64,000 nucleotides of DNA from Geobacillus vulcani PSS1. GTDB taxonomy: Bacteria > Bacillota > Bacilli > Bacillales > Anoxybacillaceae. Both the position numbers and the translations under genes were made by a program. Location of the stretch: positions 2,209,501 through 2,273,500 of the forward strand of contig NZ_JPOI01000001.1 in assembly GCF_000733845.1 (NCBI RefSeq), given 5' to 3'. Positions 1-8,373 of the stretch are shown here, piece after piece (within the stretch, counting starts at the first letter, position 1; each line of letters begins with the position of its first letter). The notes beneath the pieces are model-generated. The model was not told the origin of the DNA. It did not search any database and worked only from the letters and a program-made list of their open reading frames with translations.

Positions 1-288
1 TTATTAAGCGCCAAGAACATTCAAAGGGTCAAAGCGCAGCTGGAGAAGGATATTAGCCGGCGGATGCGGGAGGTCTTGAACAGCGTGCAGAAAGAAATGA
101 AAATTGATGTGTTCGGCTTTGCTGATGCGTTTTACAAAAAATATCCACATCAATGGCACCGCATGAAACCACGCTGGGAGGATATTTTCCCCAACCTGCC
201 TGTTGAGCTGAACATCACAGTGAAAGTGCGCAGGCCGGGAATGAATTTCTCTCCGCAAGGCGTGCCGGAACCAGAGGTGAAAAAATGA
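1..288 (+). CDS. Ger(x)C-family spore germination lipoprotein, C-terminal part only
   Basis: The reading frame is already open at base 1, so the N-terminus (signal peptide and lipobox) lies outside the window. The visible 95 residues carry the typical end of GerAC/GerBC/GerKC-type proteins: a basic amphipathic helix, then VDVFGF-like 'IDVFGFADAFYKKYP', a Trp-rich stretch and a final beta-strand 'NITVKVRRPGM'. In the family these lipoproteins are the C subunits of nutrient germinant receptors in the spore inner membrane. The stop overlaps the next start by 4 nt (ATGA), so the two are co-translated. Family assignment is by remembered C-terminal pattern; which receptor it belongs to cannot be told here. 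Confidence 0.8.
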   Translation, partial: LLSAKNIQRVKAQLEKDISRRMREVLNSVQKEMKIDVFGFADAFYKKYPHQWHRMKPRWEDIFPNLPVELNITVKVRRPGMNFSPQGVPEPEVKK

Positions 289-512
289 ACGCTTGGCTGA
301 TCCTAGGAATGCTGCTGATTGTCGGACTGATTTGGTGGTATGAGTGGTCGCGGCTCGGAAAGGCGCAAAAAAGAGAAAAAACGGCAGTCGCTGTTCTGCT
401 TTGCTTAGGCGCCGTGTTGGCCGCCATGTTGATCATCAATCCGGATCTGCCGGGCCCGTCACAAATGATTCACGCTCTGTTTCGACCTTTAGGGGAAATA
501 CTTGAAAAATAG
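285..512 (+). CDS. Small two-helix membrane protein linked to the Ger(x)C gene
   Basis: The product has 75 residues and two hydrophobic segments (about 3-20 and 36-52), separated by a basic loop 'RLGKAQKREK'. The start ATG overlaps the stop of the upstream germination gene, and GAGGTG about 10 nt upstream serves as ribosome binding site. Small hydrophobic proteins at the end of germinant-receptor operons (the D-subunit type) also have two helices, so an accessory role in the receptor is a reasonable inference. I recognise no named family. Confidence 0.7.
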   Translation: MNAWLILGMLLIVGLIWWYEWSRLGKAQKREKTAVAVLLCLGAVLAAMLIINPDLPGPSQMIHALFRPLGEILEK

Positions 513-560
513 GGAACATCATTTGTTCTCGTTTCTGAATGGTGTTGGCGCACAAATGGA

Positions 561-594
561 AAGCTAGCCGCAAAAAAACACGGCTAGCTTTTAT
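561..594 (+). terminator. Terminator of the germination operon
   Basis: A perfect 10-bp stem (AAGCTAGCCG at 561-570, CGGCTAGCTT at 581-590) with an A-rich loop is followed by TTATATA. The following stretch to about 778 shows no convincing gene on either strand. Confidence 0.75.
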
Positions 595-778
595 ATATGA
601 CAGCGATCCTCTTCGCTAGGTGATCGATCCAAGCGCTGTCCTAAGGACAGTGTACGGAAACAAGAAGGCTCCTGCCTAAAACAAGCTTGCTCCGATTCGA
701 ACTTTGCAGTGGAATTCTGTCGCTGTTGCTCGCGTCCGGACAAGGGCGGCCGCAAGGGAAGATAAGAGCCGTTTTTTC

Positions 779-913
779 TCAATGGCTGTTTCGTTCCCGC
801 GCTTCGTCCGGCGTGTCGAGCCGAGCCGCTCCTTTATAGGAGAGGGACTGGTCGCGGTCTGACTCGACGCGCCGCGATTGCTTCAGCTTTTTTTCCTGTC
901 GATCTTTTCCCAT
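779..913 (-). CDS. ypzI: YpzI-family small basic protein
   Basis: This 44-residue highly charged protein (MGKDRQEKKLK..., then RVESDRDQSL) matches my memory of B. subtilis YpzI, which sits at the same place next to yphA. The start is fixed by AAAGGAG (minus strand) 8 nt upstream of ATG at 913. The open frame continues upstream to 1093 but overlaps yphA and lacks a ribosome binding site. It is likely a small cytosolic or spore-associated protein; its function is unknown. Confidence 0.75.
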   Translation of the reverse strand: MGKDRQEKKLKQSRRVESDRDQSLSYKGAARLDTPDEARERNSH

Positions 914-1038
914 TTCATCATGGCTCCTTTCTGCTTCGGTACAGCGATCATTTTTACTATGAACGAAAGCTGTTTTTTCTATGCGGGAATGAACGTTCAT
1001 AAAAGATGACATAATGGACATAATAAGGAGTGGAAAAG

Positions 1039-1635
1039 ATGGAAGGAGTCTATTTTTATTTCTTTTTTTGGGCGTTATGGATTGTAGCGACATTTTTGAT
1101 GAAAAAGACCGTCGAGCGGACGAAGCTGGCTGCGTTTTCGCTATTCATGATCAGTTCGGCTTCCATAACGGTGAAGATCAGTCCTATTCAGATGGGGGCG
1201 TCCTTTTTTGTGCTTTTTTTCTCCTCTTGTTACGTGGCGGTCACACAGCGGCCATGCGGATGGCTGCGGATGGCGCTGTCAGCGACCGGCTTGGCGTTTG
1301 CCTATGCCGCTTTTCGTCTGCTTGCCTTGTTTGATCCGGTCTGGATTTGGCTTGACGGCCAATGGATGCTTGGCTGGTGGCTCGCTTTCGTCAGCGCCTT
1401 GTTTCACCGCGATGCAACAGCCCGCCTTCTTTGTCTGGCGCTCGGCGGATGCCAAGGGGAAATCGTGTATGCCATGGCTGTTTCCCGCATGACACCGGAT
1501 GATGTGATCGGGGCATTTTCATTTTTGGATGCAATGTCGATCAGTGCGTCGTGCTTGCTCGTTTGGGAATCGATCCGCTTCCTCTCGCTGCAGCTTGAGG
1601 AAAAACGGCCTGTAAGGAGGATGAGGCAGCCGTGA
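1039..1635 (+). CDS. yphA: YphA-family integral membrane protein
   Basis: The protein has 198 residues, mostly hydrophobic, with about six predicted transmembrane helices and a short basic C-terminal tail 'EEKRPVRRMRQP'. AAGGAG at 1025-1030 lies 8 nt before ATG 1039; an in-frame GTG at 1030 overlaps that ribosome binding site and is rejected. The last codons overlap the GTG start of the next gene by 4 nt. It matches B. subtilis YphA by position, size and hydrophobicity; no biochemical role is established to my knowledge. Confidence 0.75.
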   Translation: MEGVYFYFFFWALWIVATFLMKKTVERTKLAAFSLFMISSASITVKISPIQMGASFFVLFFSSCYVAVTQRPCGWLRMALSATGLAFAYAAFRLLALFDPVWIWLDGQWMLGWWLAFVSALFHRDATARLLCLALGGCQGEIVYAMAVSRMTPDDVIGAFSFLDAMSISASCLLVWESIRFLSLQLEEKRPVRRMRQP

Positions 1636-2534
1636 ACGAATACACGTTTCCGATTTTATACGGTGTTGCCGCTGGGGTGTTGACGCGGCTTTATTTGTTG
1701 CGCACCGATTACCGGCAATACCCGACGTATTTGCACGGTCGGACGATCCATATCGCCTTAGGGGCCATTGCCGCCGGCCTGGGAACGGTCGCCGTGCCGG
1801 CGATTATGGAAAAAGAGTTCGCAGCGATCACATTTTTGGCCTTGGCCGCCTCACAATTTCGCGACGTGCGCAATATGGAGCGCAATACGTTGAATGAATT
1901 GGACCAGTATGAACTCGTGCCGCGTGGAAAAACGTACATTGAAGGGATCGCCATCGTGTTTGAGGGGCGGAACTATTTAGTGATTTTTGTTTCCTTCCTA
2001 TCAACGCTTGCCTATTTAGTATGGAATGTGTGGGCGGCTGTCTTGGCGAGCATCATTGGCTTGATGGCGGCGCGGCGGTTTATGAGCGGAAGCCGGCTGA
2101 AAGACATTGCCGACGTCCAATATGTCAAGCCGCATTTTGAAGGGGCAGGGCTGTATGTTGACAACATCTACATCATGAACATTGGTTTGCCGGCTCGGCG
2201 CGAAGAAATTTTGCGCTATGGAATGGGGTTTATTTTAACGCCGAAAAATTTCAACGCCCGCACGACGATCGCCAACCTCGGGCAGCGGCAGGCGATTTTG
2301 CATGACGTATCAACGGCGCTCGGCATTTATCGCGATTCAGGGACGCCGGCGCTCGTGCCGCTCGCGAAGCGGGACTTAAATGACGGGCGCGTCGGTGTTT
2401 TTATTTTGCCGCAAGTAGAGGATGTCGAGAAGGCGAAGGCGGTCATTGAAAACGTTCCGGTGCTCGAGAGCGCCATCCGCATGCCGGCGAAACGGCGCTG
2501 GAAGCGAAGAGGGGGCGGCGGTGATGACGCATGA
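1632..2534 (+). CDS. seaA: YIEGIA-family protein (SeaA/YphB), spore envelope assembly
   Basis: This 300-residue protein has a hydrophobic N-terminal half (about 5-25, 37-60, 108-146) and carries the diagnostic hexapeptide YIEGIA (about 102-107), which names the family. GTG start is preceded by AAGGAGG at 1614-1620 and overlaps yphA. In B. subtilis the homologue (YphB/SeaA) is linked to spore envelope development. The C-terminal part (about 160-300) is soluble and ends in a basic tail 'AKRRWKRRGGGGDD'. An 11-nt overlap with the next gene implies co-translation with a partner subunit. Confidence 0.82.
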   Translation: MNEYTFPILYGVAAGVLTRLYLLRTDYRQYPTYLHGRTIHIALGAIAAGLGTVAVPAIMEKEFAAITFLALAASQFRDVRNMERNTLNELDQYELVPRGKTYIEGIAIVFEGRNYLVIFVSFLSTLAYLVWNVWAAVLASIIGLMAARRFMSGSRLKDIADVQYVKPHFEGAGLYVDNIYIMNIGLPARREEILRYGMGFILTPKNFNARTTIANLGQRQAILHDVSTALGIYRDSGTPALVPLAKRDLNDGRVGVFILPQVEDVEKAKAVIENVPVLESAIRMPAKRRWKRRGGGGDDA

Positions 2535-2709
2535 AAAAATGATTTTGGCCATTGTGACGACCAAGGGCGAAACTGTCGCCGGCGGCGCGCCGATCTTTAT
2601 TTGCCAGACAAAAGAGGAAATGGAACAGATCGCCGCCAATTTAGAGGCGATTTTGGATGGCATCGCCCATGAATTGAGCGAGGGGCTTCTTATTATCGTC
2701 AAACATTAG
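2524..2709 (+). CDS. Putative capping complex subunit for YIEGIA
   Basis: This 61-residue protein begins MTHEKMILAIVTT and is always found next to YIEGIA genes in my memory of Bacillus annotations, where it carries this name. The fold looks like alternating strands and one long helix 'EEMEQIAANLEAILDGIAHEL'. ATG 2524 is used rather than GTG 2521 directly before it; the ribosome binding site is a weak GAGGGGGC. It overlaps seaA by 11 nt. The molecular function is untested as far as I know. Confidence 0.7.
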   Translation: MTHEKMILAIVTTKGETVAGGAPIFICQTKEEMEQIAANLEAILDGIAHELSEGLLIIVKH

Positions 2710-2738
2710 TTGTTGAGCGTTTCGCTTTTTGATAAAAT
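2710..2738 (+). promoter_or_regulatory. Candidate sigma-A promoter for der
   Basis: TTGTTG at 2710-2715, a 17-bp spacer and TAAAAT at 2733-2738 lie right after the YIEGIA-capping gene and before der. Predicted initiation near 2745 places the hairpin at 2755 inside the first 40 nt of the transcript. Confidence 0.5.
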
Positions 2739-2754
2739 AAAGCAGCTGCAGTAT

Positions 2755-2780
2755 GCCCTTTTCGAAAAGGGCGTTTTTTC
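2755..2780 (+). terminator. Intrinsic terminator or attenuator upstream of der
   Basis: GCCCTTTTCGAAAAGGGC forms a near-perfect self-complementary hairpin at 2755-2772, followed by GTTTTTT. It would end seaA-operon transcripts. Because a promoter-like sequence lies just upstream, it could also attenuate der. Confidence 0.7.
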
Positions 2781-2819
2781 ACGAGGAACGATATAAAAAT
2801 GTCGATAAAGGGTGGTAGC

Positions 2820-4130
2820 ATGGCAAATCCAGTCGTGGCCATTGTCGGCCGTCCGAATGTGGGGAAATCGACGATTTTCAACCGCATCGTCGGGGAGCGC
2901 ATTTCCATCGTCGAAGACGTACCCGGAGTGACGCGCGACCGCATTTACAGCCGGGCCGAATGGCTGAACCATTCGTTTTACTTGATCGATACCGGGGGCA
3001 TTGACATCGGCGACGAGCCGCTGCTTGTGCAAATTCGTCAGCAGGCGGAAATCGCGATCGATGAGGCGGATGTCATCATCTTTATGACAAACGGCCGGGA
3101 CGGCGTGACCGCGGCCGATGAAGAAGTGGCCAAGCTGCTTCGCCGGTCGAACAAGCCGGTTGTGCTCGCGGTGAACAAAATCGACAATCCGGAGATGCGC
3201 GATTTGATTTATGACTTTTATGCCCTCGGCTTTGGAGAGCCGTATCCGATTTCCGGAGCGCACGGGACGGGGCTTGGTGATTTGCTTGACGCCGTCGTCC
3301 GTCATTTCCCGAAAGGCGGCGGGCAGGAGTATGAGGAAGACGTGATTAAATTTTGCCTTATTGGCCGGCCAAATGTCGGCAAATCATCGCTGGTCAATGC
3401 CATTTTAGGCGAAGAGCGGGTCATCGTCAGCGACATCGCCGGTACGACGAGGGATGCCGTCGACACCTCGTTCGTGCGCGAAGGGCAGGAATATGTTATC
3501 ATTGATACGGCAGGGATGCGCAAGCGAGGAAAAATTTACGAAAGCACGGAAAAATACAGCGTCTTGCGCGCGTTAAGGGCCATTGAGCGCTCGGACGTCG
3601 TGCTTGTCGTGCTAAACGCCGAAGAAGGCATCATCGAGCAGGACAAAAAAATCGCCGGATATGCCCATGAGGCCGGACGCGGCGTCATTTTGGTCGTCAA
3701 TAAATGGGATGCGATTGAAAAAGACGACAAAACGATGGTCGAGTTTGAGCGGAAGATTCGCGATCATTTTCCATTTTTGGATTATGCACCGATTTTATTC
3801 GTGTCGGCGAAGACCAAACAGCGGCTGCATAAGCTCTTGCCGCTCGTCCGGCTTGTGAGCGACAACCATGCGATGCGCGTCCAGACCAATGTGCTCAATG
3901 AAGTCATTATGGATGCGGTGGCGATGAATCCGACGCCGACGCACAACGGCAAGCGGTTAAAAATTTATTATATGACGCAAGTCGCCGTCAAACCGCCGAC
4001 GTTTGTCGCGTTTGTCAATGATCCGGAATTGATGCATTTTTCATATGAACGGTTTTTGGAAAATCGCATCCGTGATGCGTTCGGTTTTGAAGGCACGCCG
4101 ATTAAAATCATCGCCCGTCCGCGGAAATAA
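2820..4130 (+). CDS. der: Der (EngA), double-GTPase ribosome assembly factor
   Basis: This 436-residue protein has two consecutive Era-like GTPase domains, each with a GRPNVGKS P-loop (about residues 9-16 and 183-190), a DTAG/DTGG G3 motif and an NKxD G4 motif (NKID, NKWD). They are followed by the C-terminal KH-like domain. It is essential for 50S subunit maturation in bacteria. Start: an upstream ATG at 2799 is in frame, but GGGTGG just before ATG 2820 acts as ribosome binding site, and 436 residues equals the B. subtilis length. Confidence 0.97.
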   Translation: MANPVVAIVGRPNVGKSTIFNRIVGERISIVEDVPGVTRDRIYSRAEWLNHSFYLIDTGGIDIGDEPLLVQIRQQAEIAIDEADVIIFMTNGRDGVTAADEEVAKLLRRSNKPVVLAVNKIDNPEMRDLIYDFYALGFGEPYPISGAHGTGLGDLLDAVVRHFPKGGGQEYEEDVIKFCLIGRPNVGKSSLVNAILGEERVIVSDIAGTTRDAVDTSFVREGQEYVIIDTAGMRKRGKIYESTEKYSVLRALRAIERSDVVLVVLNAEEGIIEQDKKIAGYAHEAGRGVILVVNKWDAIEKDDKTMVEFERKIRDHFPFLDYAPILFVSAKTKQRLHKLLPLVRLVSDNHAMRVQTNVLNEVIMDAVAMNPTPTHNGKRLKIYYMTQVAVKPPTFVAFVNDPELMHFSYERFLENRIRDAFGFEGTPIKIIARPRK

Positions 4131-4408
4131 GAAGGAAAGCGCCAAGAGAGCTCGCGAAACCCACGATTCTTCCTTGGCTGGAGGGAAGGGCGCCGGCAGC
4201 GGGAAAGCGGGGCCGGGCGTGCTCATCGGCGACAAGCGCCGCGGGATTCACCAAGGGGCCGGAATCAAGCAAACCGGCCGAGCGCGCTTCTGCGCGGATG
4301 GATGGCGGGAGCGGAAGCCATAGCCGTGAAAGCCGGATGGACGAGAACGAAGCGATGCGGCTGCTCTTTTTCGAGATTGCGACAATCGGACGAAGGAAGT
4401 GGGAAACG
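4131..4408 (+). other. GC-rich intergenic stretch between der and gpsA
   Basis: The 278 bp contain frames that stay open on both strands simply because of high GC content; none has a ribosome binding site plus a recognisable product. The gpsA frame itself is open back to 4298, but AAGGAAGTGG before ATG 4409 and the family start ([15 protein letters not shown]) fix the true beginning. Confidence 0.6.
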
Positions 4409-5443
4409 ATGGAGAATATCGCCGTACTGGGGGCGGGAAGCTGGGGCACGGCGTTGGCGCTCGTTTTGGCCGACAACGGGCACCGCGTCCGGCTTTGGAG
4501 CCATCGGGCGGAGCAAGCCTGGGAGATCAACGAACGACGGACGAACGAAAAATATTTGCCAGGCGTCCGTCTGCCGGAAGCCATCATTGGTTACGATGAT
4601 CTTTGCGCTGCGCTTGACGGCATTTCCATCGTCGTGCTGGCCGTACCGACGAAGGCGATCCGCGATGTGCTCAAACAAGCGCGCCCCTGCTTGACGGCAC
4701 CGATCACGGTCGTTGCCGTCAGCAAAGGAATCGAGCCGGGGACGCATAAGCGGGTGTCGGAAATGGTCATCGAGGAAATGGGCGAATGGCTTGTGGATGT
4801 TATTGTCCTTTCCGGGCCGAGCCATGCCGAAGAGGTCGTGCTCCGGCATCCGACGACCGTGGCGGTATCATCGCCCAATATGGAAGCCGCGCGCCGCATC
4901 CAAGACATCTTTATGAACCATCACTATTTTCGCGTGTATACGAACCCGGATTTAATCGGCGTCGAAGTCGGTGGAGCGCTGAAAAATATCATCGCCTTGG
5001 CCGCCGGCATCAGCGACGGGCTCGGCTACGGGGATAACGCCAAAGCCGCTCTTATTACCAGGGGGCTCGCCGAGATCGCCCGCCTCGGCTGCGCCCTCGG
5101 CGCTAATCCGATGACGTTCGCCGGTTTGACCGGAGTCGGCGATTTGATCGTCACGTGCACGAGCGTTCATTCCCGCAACTGGCGGGCCGGCTACATGCTC
5201 GGTCAAGGAAAAAAGCTGGACGAGGTGCTCGAGAGCATGGGAATGGTCGTCGAAGGGGTGCGGACGACAAAAGCCGCCTATGAACTGGCGAAAGAGCTTG
5301 GTGTGAAGATGCCGATCACCGAAGCTCTCTATGACGTATTGTTTGCGGGAAAAGACCCGAAAGAGGCGGTCGATTCGCTCATGGCGCGTGGAAAAAAGGA
5401 GGAAATGGACGACTTGAACCATATTTTTGCCGAACAAGAATGA
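4409..5443 (+). CDS. gpsA: NAD(P)H-dependent glycerol-3-phosphate dehydrogenase
   Basis: GpsA reduces dihydroxyacetone phosphate to sn-glycerol 3-phosphate for phospholipid synthesis in the cytoplasm. The 344-residue protein opens with the Rossmann motif GAGSWGTA (about 8-15), has the active-site lysine region '[13 protein letters not shown]' (about 184-196) and the helical C-terminal domain with '[11 protein letters not shown]'. The start is set by AAGGAAGTGG just upstream. It follows der as in B. subtilis; GlpD near the end of this window catalyses the opposite oxidation. Confidence 0.96.
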   Translation: MENIAVLGAGSWGTALALVLADNGHRVRLWSHRAEQAWEINERRTNEKYLPGVRLPEAIIGYDDLCAALDGISIVVLAVPTKAIRDVLKQARPCLTAPITVVAVSKGIEPGTHKRVSEMVIEEMGEWLVDVIVLSGPSHAEEVVLRHPTTVAVSSPNMEAARRIQDIFMNHHYFRVYTNPDLIGVEVGGALKNIIALAAGISDGLGYGDNAKAALITRGLAEIARLGCALGANPMTFAGLTGVGDLIVTCTSVHSRNWRAGYMLGQGKKLDEVLESMGMVVEGVRTTKAAYELAKELGVKMPITEALYDVLFAGKDPKEAVDSLMARGKKEEMDDLNHIFAEQE

Positions 5444-5538
5444 TGAAAATAGGCCAATGGCGGTACAAGTCGTCTTCGTTTTGCATACAATATGGCGAAC
5501 CATCATCGGCTTGAGCTTCCGGAAGGGTATGAGGCGAT

Positions 5539-5580
5539 GCTGAAGTAAAGAAAGCCCCGCTTTACTTCAGCTTTTTTTTT
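5539..5580 (+). terminator. Terminator after gpsA
   Basis: A 12-bp perfect stem (GCTGAAGTAAAG at 5539-5550, CTTTACTTCAGC at 5560-5571) is followed by nine T residues. Confidence 0.92.
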
Positions 5581-5585
5581 GCCAA

Positions 5586-5594
5586 TGCTATAAT
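5586..5594 (+). promoter_or_regulatory. Extended -10 promoter for yphE-yphF
   Basis: TGCTATAAT is a perfect -10 (5589-5594) with the TGn extension. No clear -35 is possible because the position is occupied by the preceding terminator. It lies about 30 nt before yphE. Confidence 0.6.
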
Positions 5595-5624
5595 TATAGT
5601 TGTCGAAAAAAAGGAGGGGCCCCC

Positions 5625-5828
5625 ATGTCACCGGCGTTAGCGAAAATGTGGATCGCCATCGCCTCGATGGTGTTTATGTTTATTTCTGTCGGCTTCATTT
5701 ATTTAAGCCGCTATAAGGTCAAGATGAAATGGCTTCGCTTCCTGTTGGCGCTCATCGCCTACATTCTTTTAATTTTCGCCGGCATCATCATCATTTTCGT
5801 CGTATTCAGCGGACCAACACCGCAATAG
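5625..5828 (+). CDS. yphE: YphE, DUF2768 small membrane protein
   Basis: This 67-residue protein has two transmembrane helices (about 9-29 and 36-62) joined by a short basic loop 'RYKVKMKW'. A strong AAGGAGGGG precedes ATG. Size, topology and position between gpsA and yphF/spoIVA match B. subtilis YphE (DUF2768). The family is restricted to spore-formers in my memory and its function is unknown. Confidence 0.85.
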   Translation: MSPALAKMWIAIASMVFMFISVGFIYLSRYKVKMKWLRFLLALIAYILLIFAGIIIIFVVFSGPTPQ

Positions 5829-5845
5829 GCAAAAAGGTGGGAAAG

Positions 5846-6568
5846 ATGAAACGAATCGCTCGCTTGTTGTTGTCATGTATATGTTTGGCCATGATTTCCG
5901 GCTGCCTGTATCCACAAGAGCGGTTGAAACAAAACCAAATTCCTTACAAAGACCAAGTGGCGGCCGTCCAATCGGCAGTTGATGAATACCGGAAGGCGAC
6001 CGGCGGGCTTCTGCCGATCAAAACACGCGACATGAACACGCCGATGTATTTGAAGTATCCAGTCGATTTTCAAAAACTCGTTCCCCGCTATATGCAGGAG
6101 CCGCCGGGAAACGCCTATGAAAGCGGGGGCGTCTTCCAGTATATGATCATCAATGCGGAAACGAACCCGACGGTCAAGCTTCTTGATTTGCGATTGGCTG
6201 AGCGCGTCCGTGATTTAAAGCTGCGGCTGCGCATGTATACGGACAAGCATAAGTATCCGCCGTTTCAAGACGTCGTTGCGCCGGGCGTATTTACGCTCGA
6301 TTACAAAAAGCTCGGTTACAAAGAGCCGCCGTATGTCGTCAGCCCGTTTTCCGGCAACAACTTGCCGTTTGTCATCGACGGGAATGGGGAAATTTATATC
6401 GACTATCGTTCTGATTTGTATGCGGCGTTGAAAAAATATGCGCACCACTACAAGCCAGGCGACGACATTCGCCCGATTTTGACTGACCATTCGCTTTTTG
6501 TGCCGGCGTACTCGTTGCCCTATACGATCGATGCCAAGACGAATGAACCGATTTTTTTCATAAAATGA
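5846..6568 (+). CDS. yphF: YphF-family lipoprotein
   Basis: This 240-residue secreted lipoprotein has a basic start MKRIAR, a hydrophobic core and the lipobox ISGC with Cys about residue 20, so the mature protein is expected to be lipid-anchored outside the membrane. The rest is soluble with alternating helices and strands; I see no enzymatic motif. ATG 5846 is chosen over upstream in-frame codons because AAAAAGGTGGG lies just before it and the signal peptide begins there. It is co-transcribed with yphE (17-nt gap) and sits upstream of spoIVA as in B. subtilis. Confidence 0.88.
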   Translation: MKRIARLLLSCICLAMISGCLYPQERLKQNQIPYKDQVAAVQSAVDEYRKATGGLLPIKTRDMNTPMYLKYPVDFQKLVPRYMQEPPGNAYESGGVFQYMIINAETNPTVKLLDLRLAERVRDLKLRLRMYTDKHKYPPFQDVVAPGVFTLDYKKLGYKEPPYVVSPFSGNNLPFVIDGNGEIYIDYRSDLYAALKKYAHHYKPGDDIRPILTDHSLFVPAYSLPYTIDAKTNEPIFFIK

Positions 6569-6575
6569 GTCATCT

Positions 6576-6616
6576 TCCCTTCTCTAGGAAAATACATTCT
6601 AGAGAAGGGATTTTTT
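6576..6616 (+). terminator. Terminator after yphF
   Basis: A 12-bp perfect stem (TCCCTTCTCTAG at 6576-6587, CTAGAGAAGGGA at 6599-6610) is followed by six T residues. Confidence 0.93.
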
Positions 6617-6624
6617 CTATTTTA

Positions 6625-6655
6625 GTCATAACCGAATCGGACAACATCATATGCA
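6625..6655 (+). promoter_or_regulatory. Possible sigma-E promoter for spoIVA
   Basis: GTCATAA (6625-6631) and CATATGCA (6648-6655) resemble the sigma-E -35 and -10 elements with 16 bp between, slightly longer than usual. The known mother-cell control of spoIVA makes the site plausible, but the match is loose. Confidence 0.3.
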
Positions 6656-6724
6656 TATAGTGTCCTGCTCTATTGGTTCATCTCGCTGTTTCTAATAACG
6701 ACCGAAGAACTGGAGGGGAGTCAT

Positions 6725-8203
6725 TTGGAAAAGGTCGATATTTTTAAAGATATCGCCGAGCGGACTGGGGGCGACATTTATTTAGGGGTGGTCGGCGCCG
6801 TCCGCACCGGAAAATCGACGTTTATTAAACGGTTTATGGAGTTGGTGGTCATTCCGAACATTAAAAACGAAGCCGATAAAGCGCGCGCCCAAGATGAACT
6901 GCCGCAAAGCGCCGCCGGCAAGACGATCATGACGACAGAACCGAAGTTCGTGCCAAACCAGGCGGTGACGGTGAAAGTGGATGAGGGTCTTGAAGTCAAC
7001 ATCCGTCTTGTCGATTGTGTCGGTTACGCTGTGCCCGGCGCAAAAGGATATGAAGACGAAAACGGGCCGCGGATGATTCACACGCCTTGGTATGAAGAGC
7101 CGATCCCGTTCCAAGAGGCGGCGGAAATCGGGACAAGAAAAGTCATCCAAGAACATTCGACGATTGGAGTCGTCATTACGACAGACGGCACGATCGGGGA
7201 AATTCCGCGTCAAGACTACGTCGAAGCGGAAGAACGGGTGATTGGCGAGCTGAAAGAAGTCGGCAAGCCGTTCATTATGATCGTCAACACTGTTCGGCCC
7301 CACCATCCGGAAACCGAAGCGCTTCGTCGCGAGCTTGCCGAAAAGTACGACATCCCGGTGCTCGCCATGAGCGTGGAAAGCATGCGCGAAGCCGATGTGT
7401 ATAACGTGCTTCGTGAAGCATTATATGAATTTCCGGTGCTTGAAGTGAATGTCAACTTGCCGAGCTGGGTGATGGTGCTTCGCGAAGATCATTGGCTGCG
7501 CGAAAGCTACCAAGAAGCGGTTCGCGACACCGTCAAAGACATTAAACGGCTGCGCGACGTCGACCGGGTTGTGCAGCAGTTTGCCGAGTACGATTTCATC
7601 GAAAAAGCGCAGCTCGCCGGCATCGAAATGGGGCAAGGGATCGCCGAAATTGACTTGTACGCGCCGGATGAGCTGTACGATCAAATTTTAAAAGAAATCG
7701 TCGGTGTCGAGATCCGCGGCAAAGACCATCTGCTTCAGTTGATGCAAGATTTCGCCCATGCGAAGGCGGAATATGATCAAATCGCCGACGCCTTGAAAAT
7801 GGTCAAACAAACCGGCTACGGAATCGCTGCTCCCGCTTTGTCCGACATGAGCCTTGACGAACCGGAAATCATCCGCCAAGGGTCGCGCTTTGGCGTCCGT
7901 CTGAAAGCCGTTGCGCCGTCGATTCATATGATCAAAGTCGACGTCGAATCGGAGTTTGCGCCGATCATCGGCACGGAAAAGCAAAGCGAAGAGCTCGTCC
8001 GCTATTTAATGCAAGACTTCGAAGACGATCCGCTGTCGATTTGGAACTCTGACATTTTCGGACGTTCCCTCAGCTCCATCGTCCGTGAAGGCATCCAAGC
8101 GAAACTGGCGCTCATGCCGGAAAACGCCCGCTACAAGCTGAAAGAAACGCTTGAGCGCATCATCAACGAAGGCTCCGGCGGCCTCATCGCGATTATTTTA
8201 TAG
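6725..8203 (+). CDS. spoIVA: SpoIVA, spore coat basement-layer ATPase
   Basis: SpoIVA coats the forespore outer membrane in the mother cell and polymerises on ATP hydrolysis to form the platform for coat and cortex assembly. The 492 residues equal the B. subtilis length. The N-terminal TRAFAC-type domain carries the Walker A motif GAVRTGKST (about 23-31); a TEPKFVP segment (about 75-81) and 'VDCVGYAVPGAKG' follow. The start is TTG preceded by GAGGGGAG at 6713-6720. It stands alone between two terminators. Confidence 0.97.
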   Translation: MEKVDIFKDIAERTGGDIYLGVVGAVRTGKSTFIKRFMELVVIPNIKNEADKARAQDELPQSAAGKTIMTTEPKFVPNQAVTVKVDEGLEVNIRLVDCVGYAVPGAKGYEDENGPRMIHTPWYEEPIPFQEAAEIGTRKVIQEHSTIGVVITTDGTIGEIPRQDYVEAEERVIGELKEVGKPFIMIVNTVRPHHPETEALRRELAEKYDIPVLAMSVESMREADVYNVLREALYEFPVLEVNVNLPSWVMVLREDHWLRESYQEAVRDTVKDIKRLRDVDRVVQQFAEYDFIEKAQLAGIEMGQGIAEIDLYAPDELYDQILKEIVGVEIRGKDHLLQLMQDFAHAKAEYDQIADALKMVKQTGYGIAAPALSDMSLDEPEIIRQGSRFGVRLKAVAPSIHMIKVDVESEFAPIIGTEKQSEELVRYLMQDFEDDPLSIWNSDIFGRSLSSIVREGIQAKLALMPENARYKLKETLERIINEGSGGLIAIIL

Positions 8204-8245
8204 AAAAGCGGAGGCCGCGCGCCCAAGCTCCCGAGGAAAAATGTT

Positions 8246-8290
8246 CCCCGCCCGCAGAAGTGCTTGCACTTCGAGGGCGGGGGTTATTTT
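8246..8290 (+). terminator. Strong hairpin inside the duplicated element
   Basis: The outer stem is CCCCGCCC (8246-8253) with GGGCGGGG (8275-8282). The inner stem is GAAGTGC/GCACTTC. GTTATTTT follows. It may terminate spoIVA transcripts. Confidence 0.65.
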
Positions 8291-8347
8291 GCGGAAGGGA
8301 GCTAGCGGCCGGAGCTAGACAGAAAAGAAAAGCGGAGGCCGCGCGCC

Positions 8348-8373
8348 AAGCTCCCGAAAAGGGGGCTTTTTTT
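8348..8373 (+). terminator. Terminator at the second repeat copy
   Basis: AAGCTCCC at 8348-8355 pairs across a GAAAA loop with GGGGGCTT and is followed by a T run. Confidence 0.75.

Larger units (their letters stand above)
8203..8373. repeat. Duplicated 31/32-bp element flanking a large hairpin after spoIVA
   Basis: The segment at 8203-8234 recurs at 8327-8357 with a single-base indel (both read GAAAAGCGGAGGCCGCGCG, then CCAAGCTCCCGA). Between the copies lies a long hairpin (8246-8283) and the phrase GGAGCTAGACAG. The second copy runs into a terminator-like hairpin. It looks like a dispersed intergenic repeat of Geobacillus rather than a gene. Confidence 0.65.

Noticed and set aside
591..782. 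Minus-strand 63-codon frame after the first terminator
   Set aside because: No ribosome binding site and no recognisable composition; the neighbouring YpzI frame explains the coding signal on this strand.
5492..5548. 18-codon ORF ending LPEGYEAMLK just before the gpsA terminator
   Set aside because: There is no ribosome binding site and its stop lies inside the terminator stem; probably chance or a relic too short to assign.
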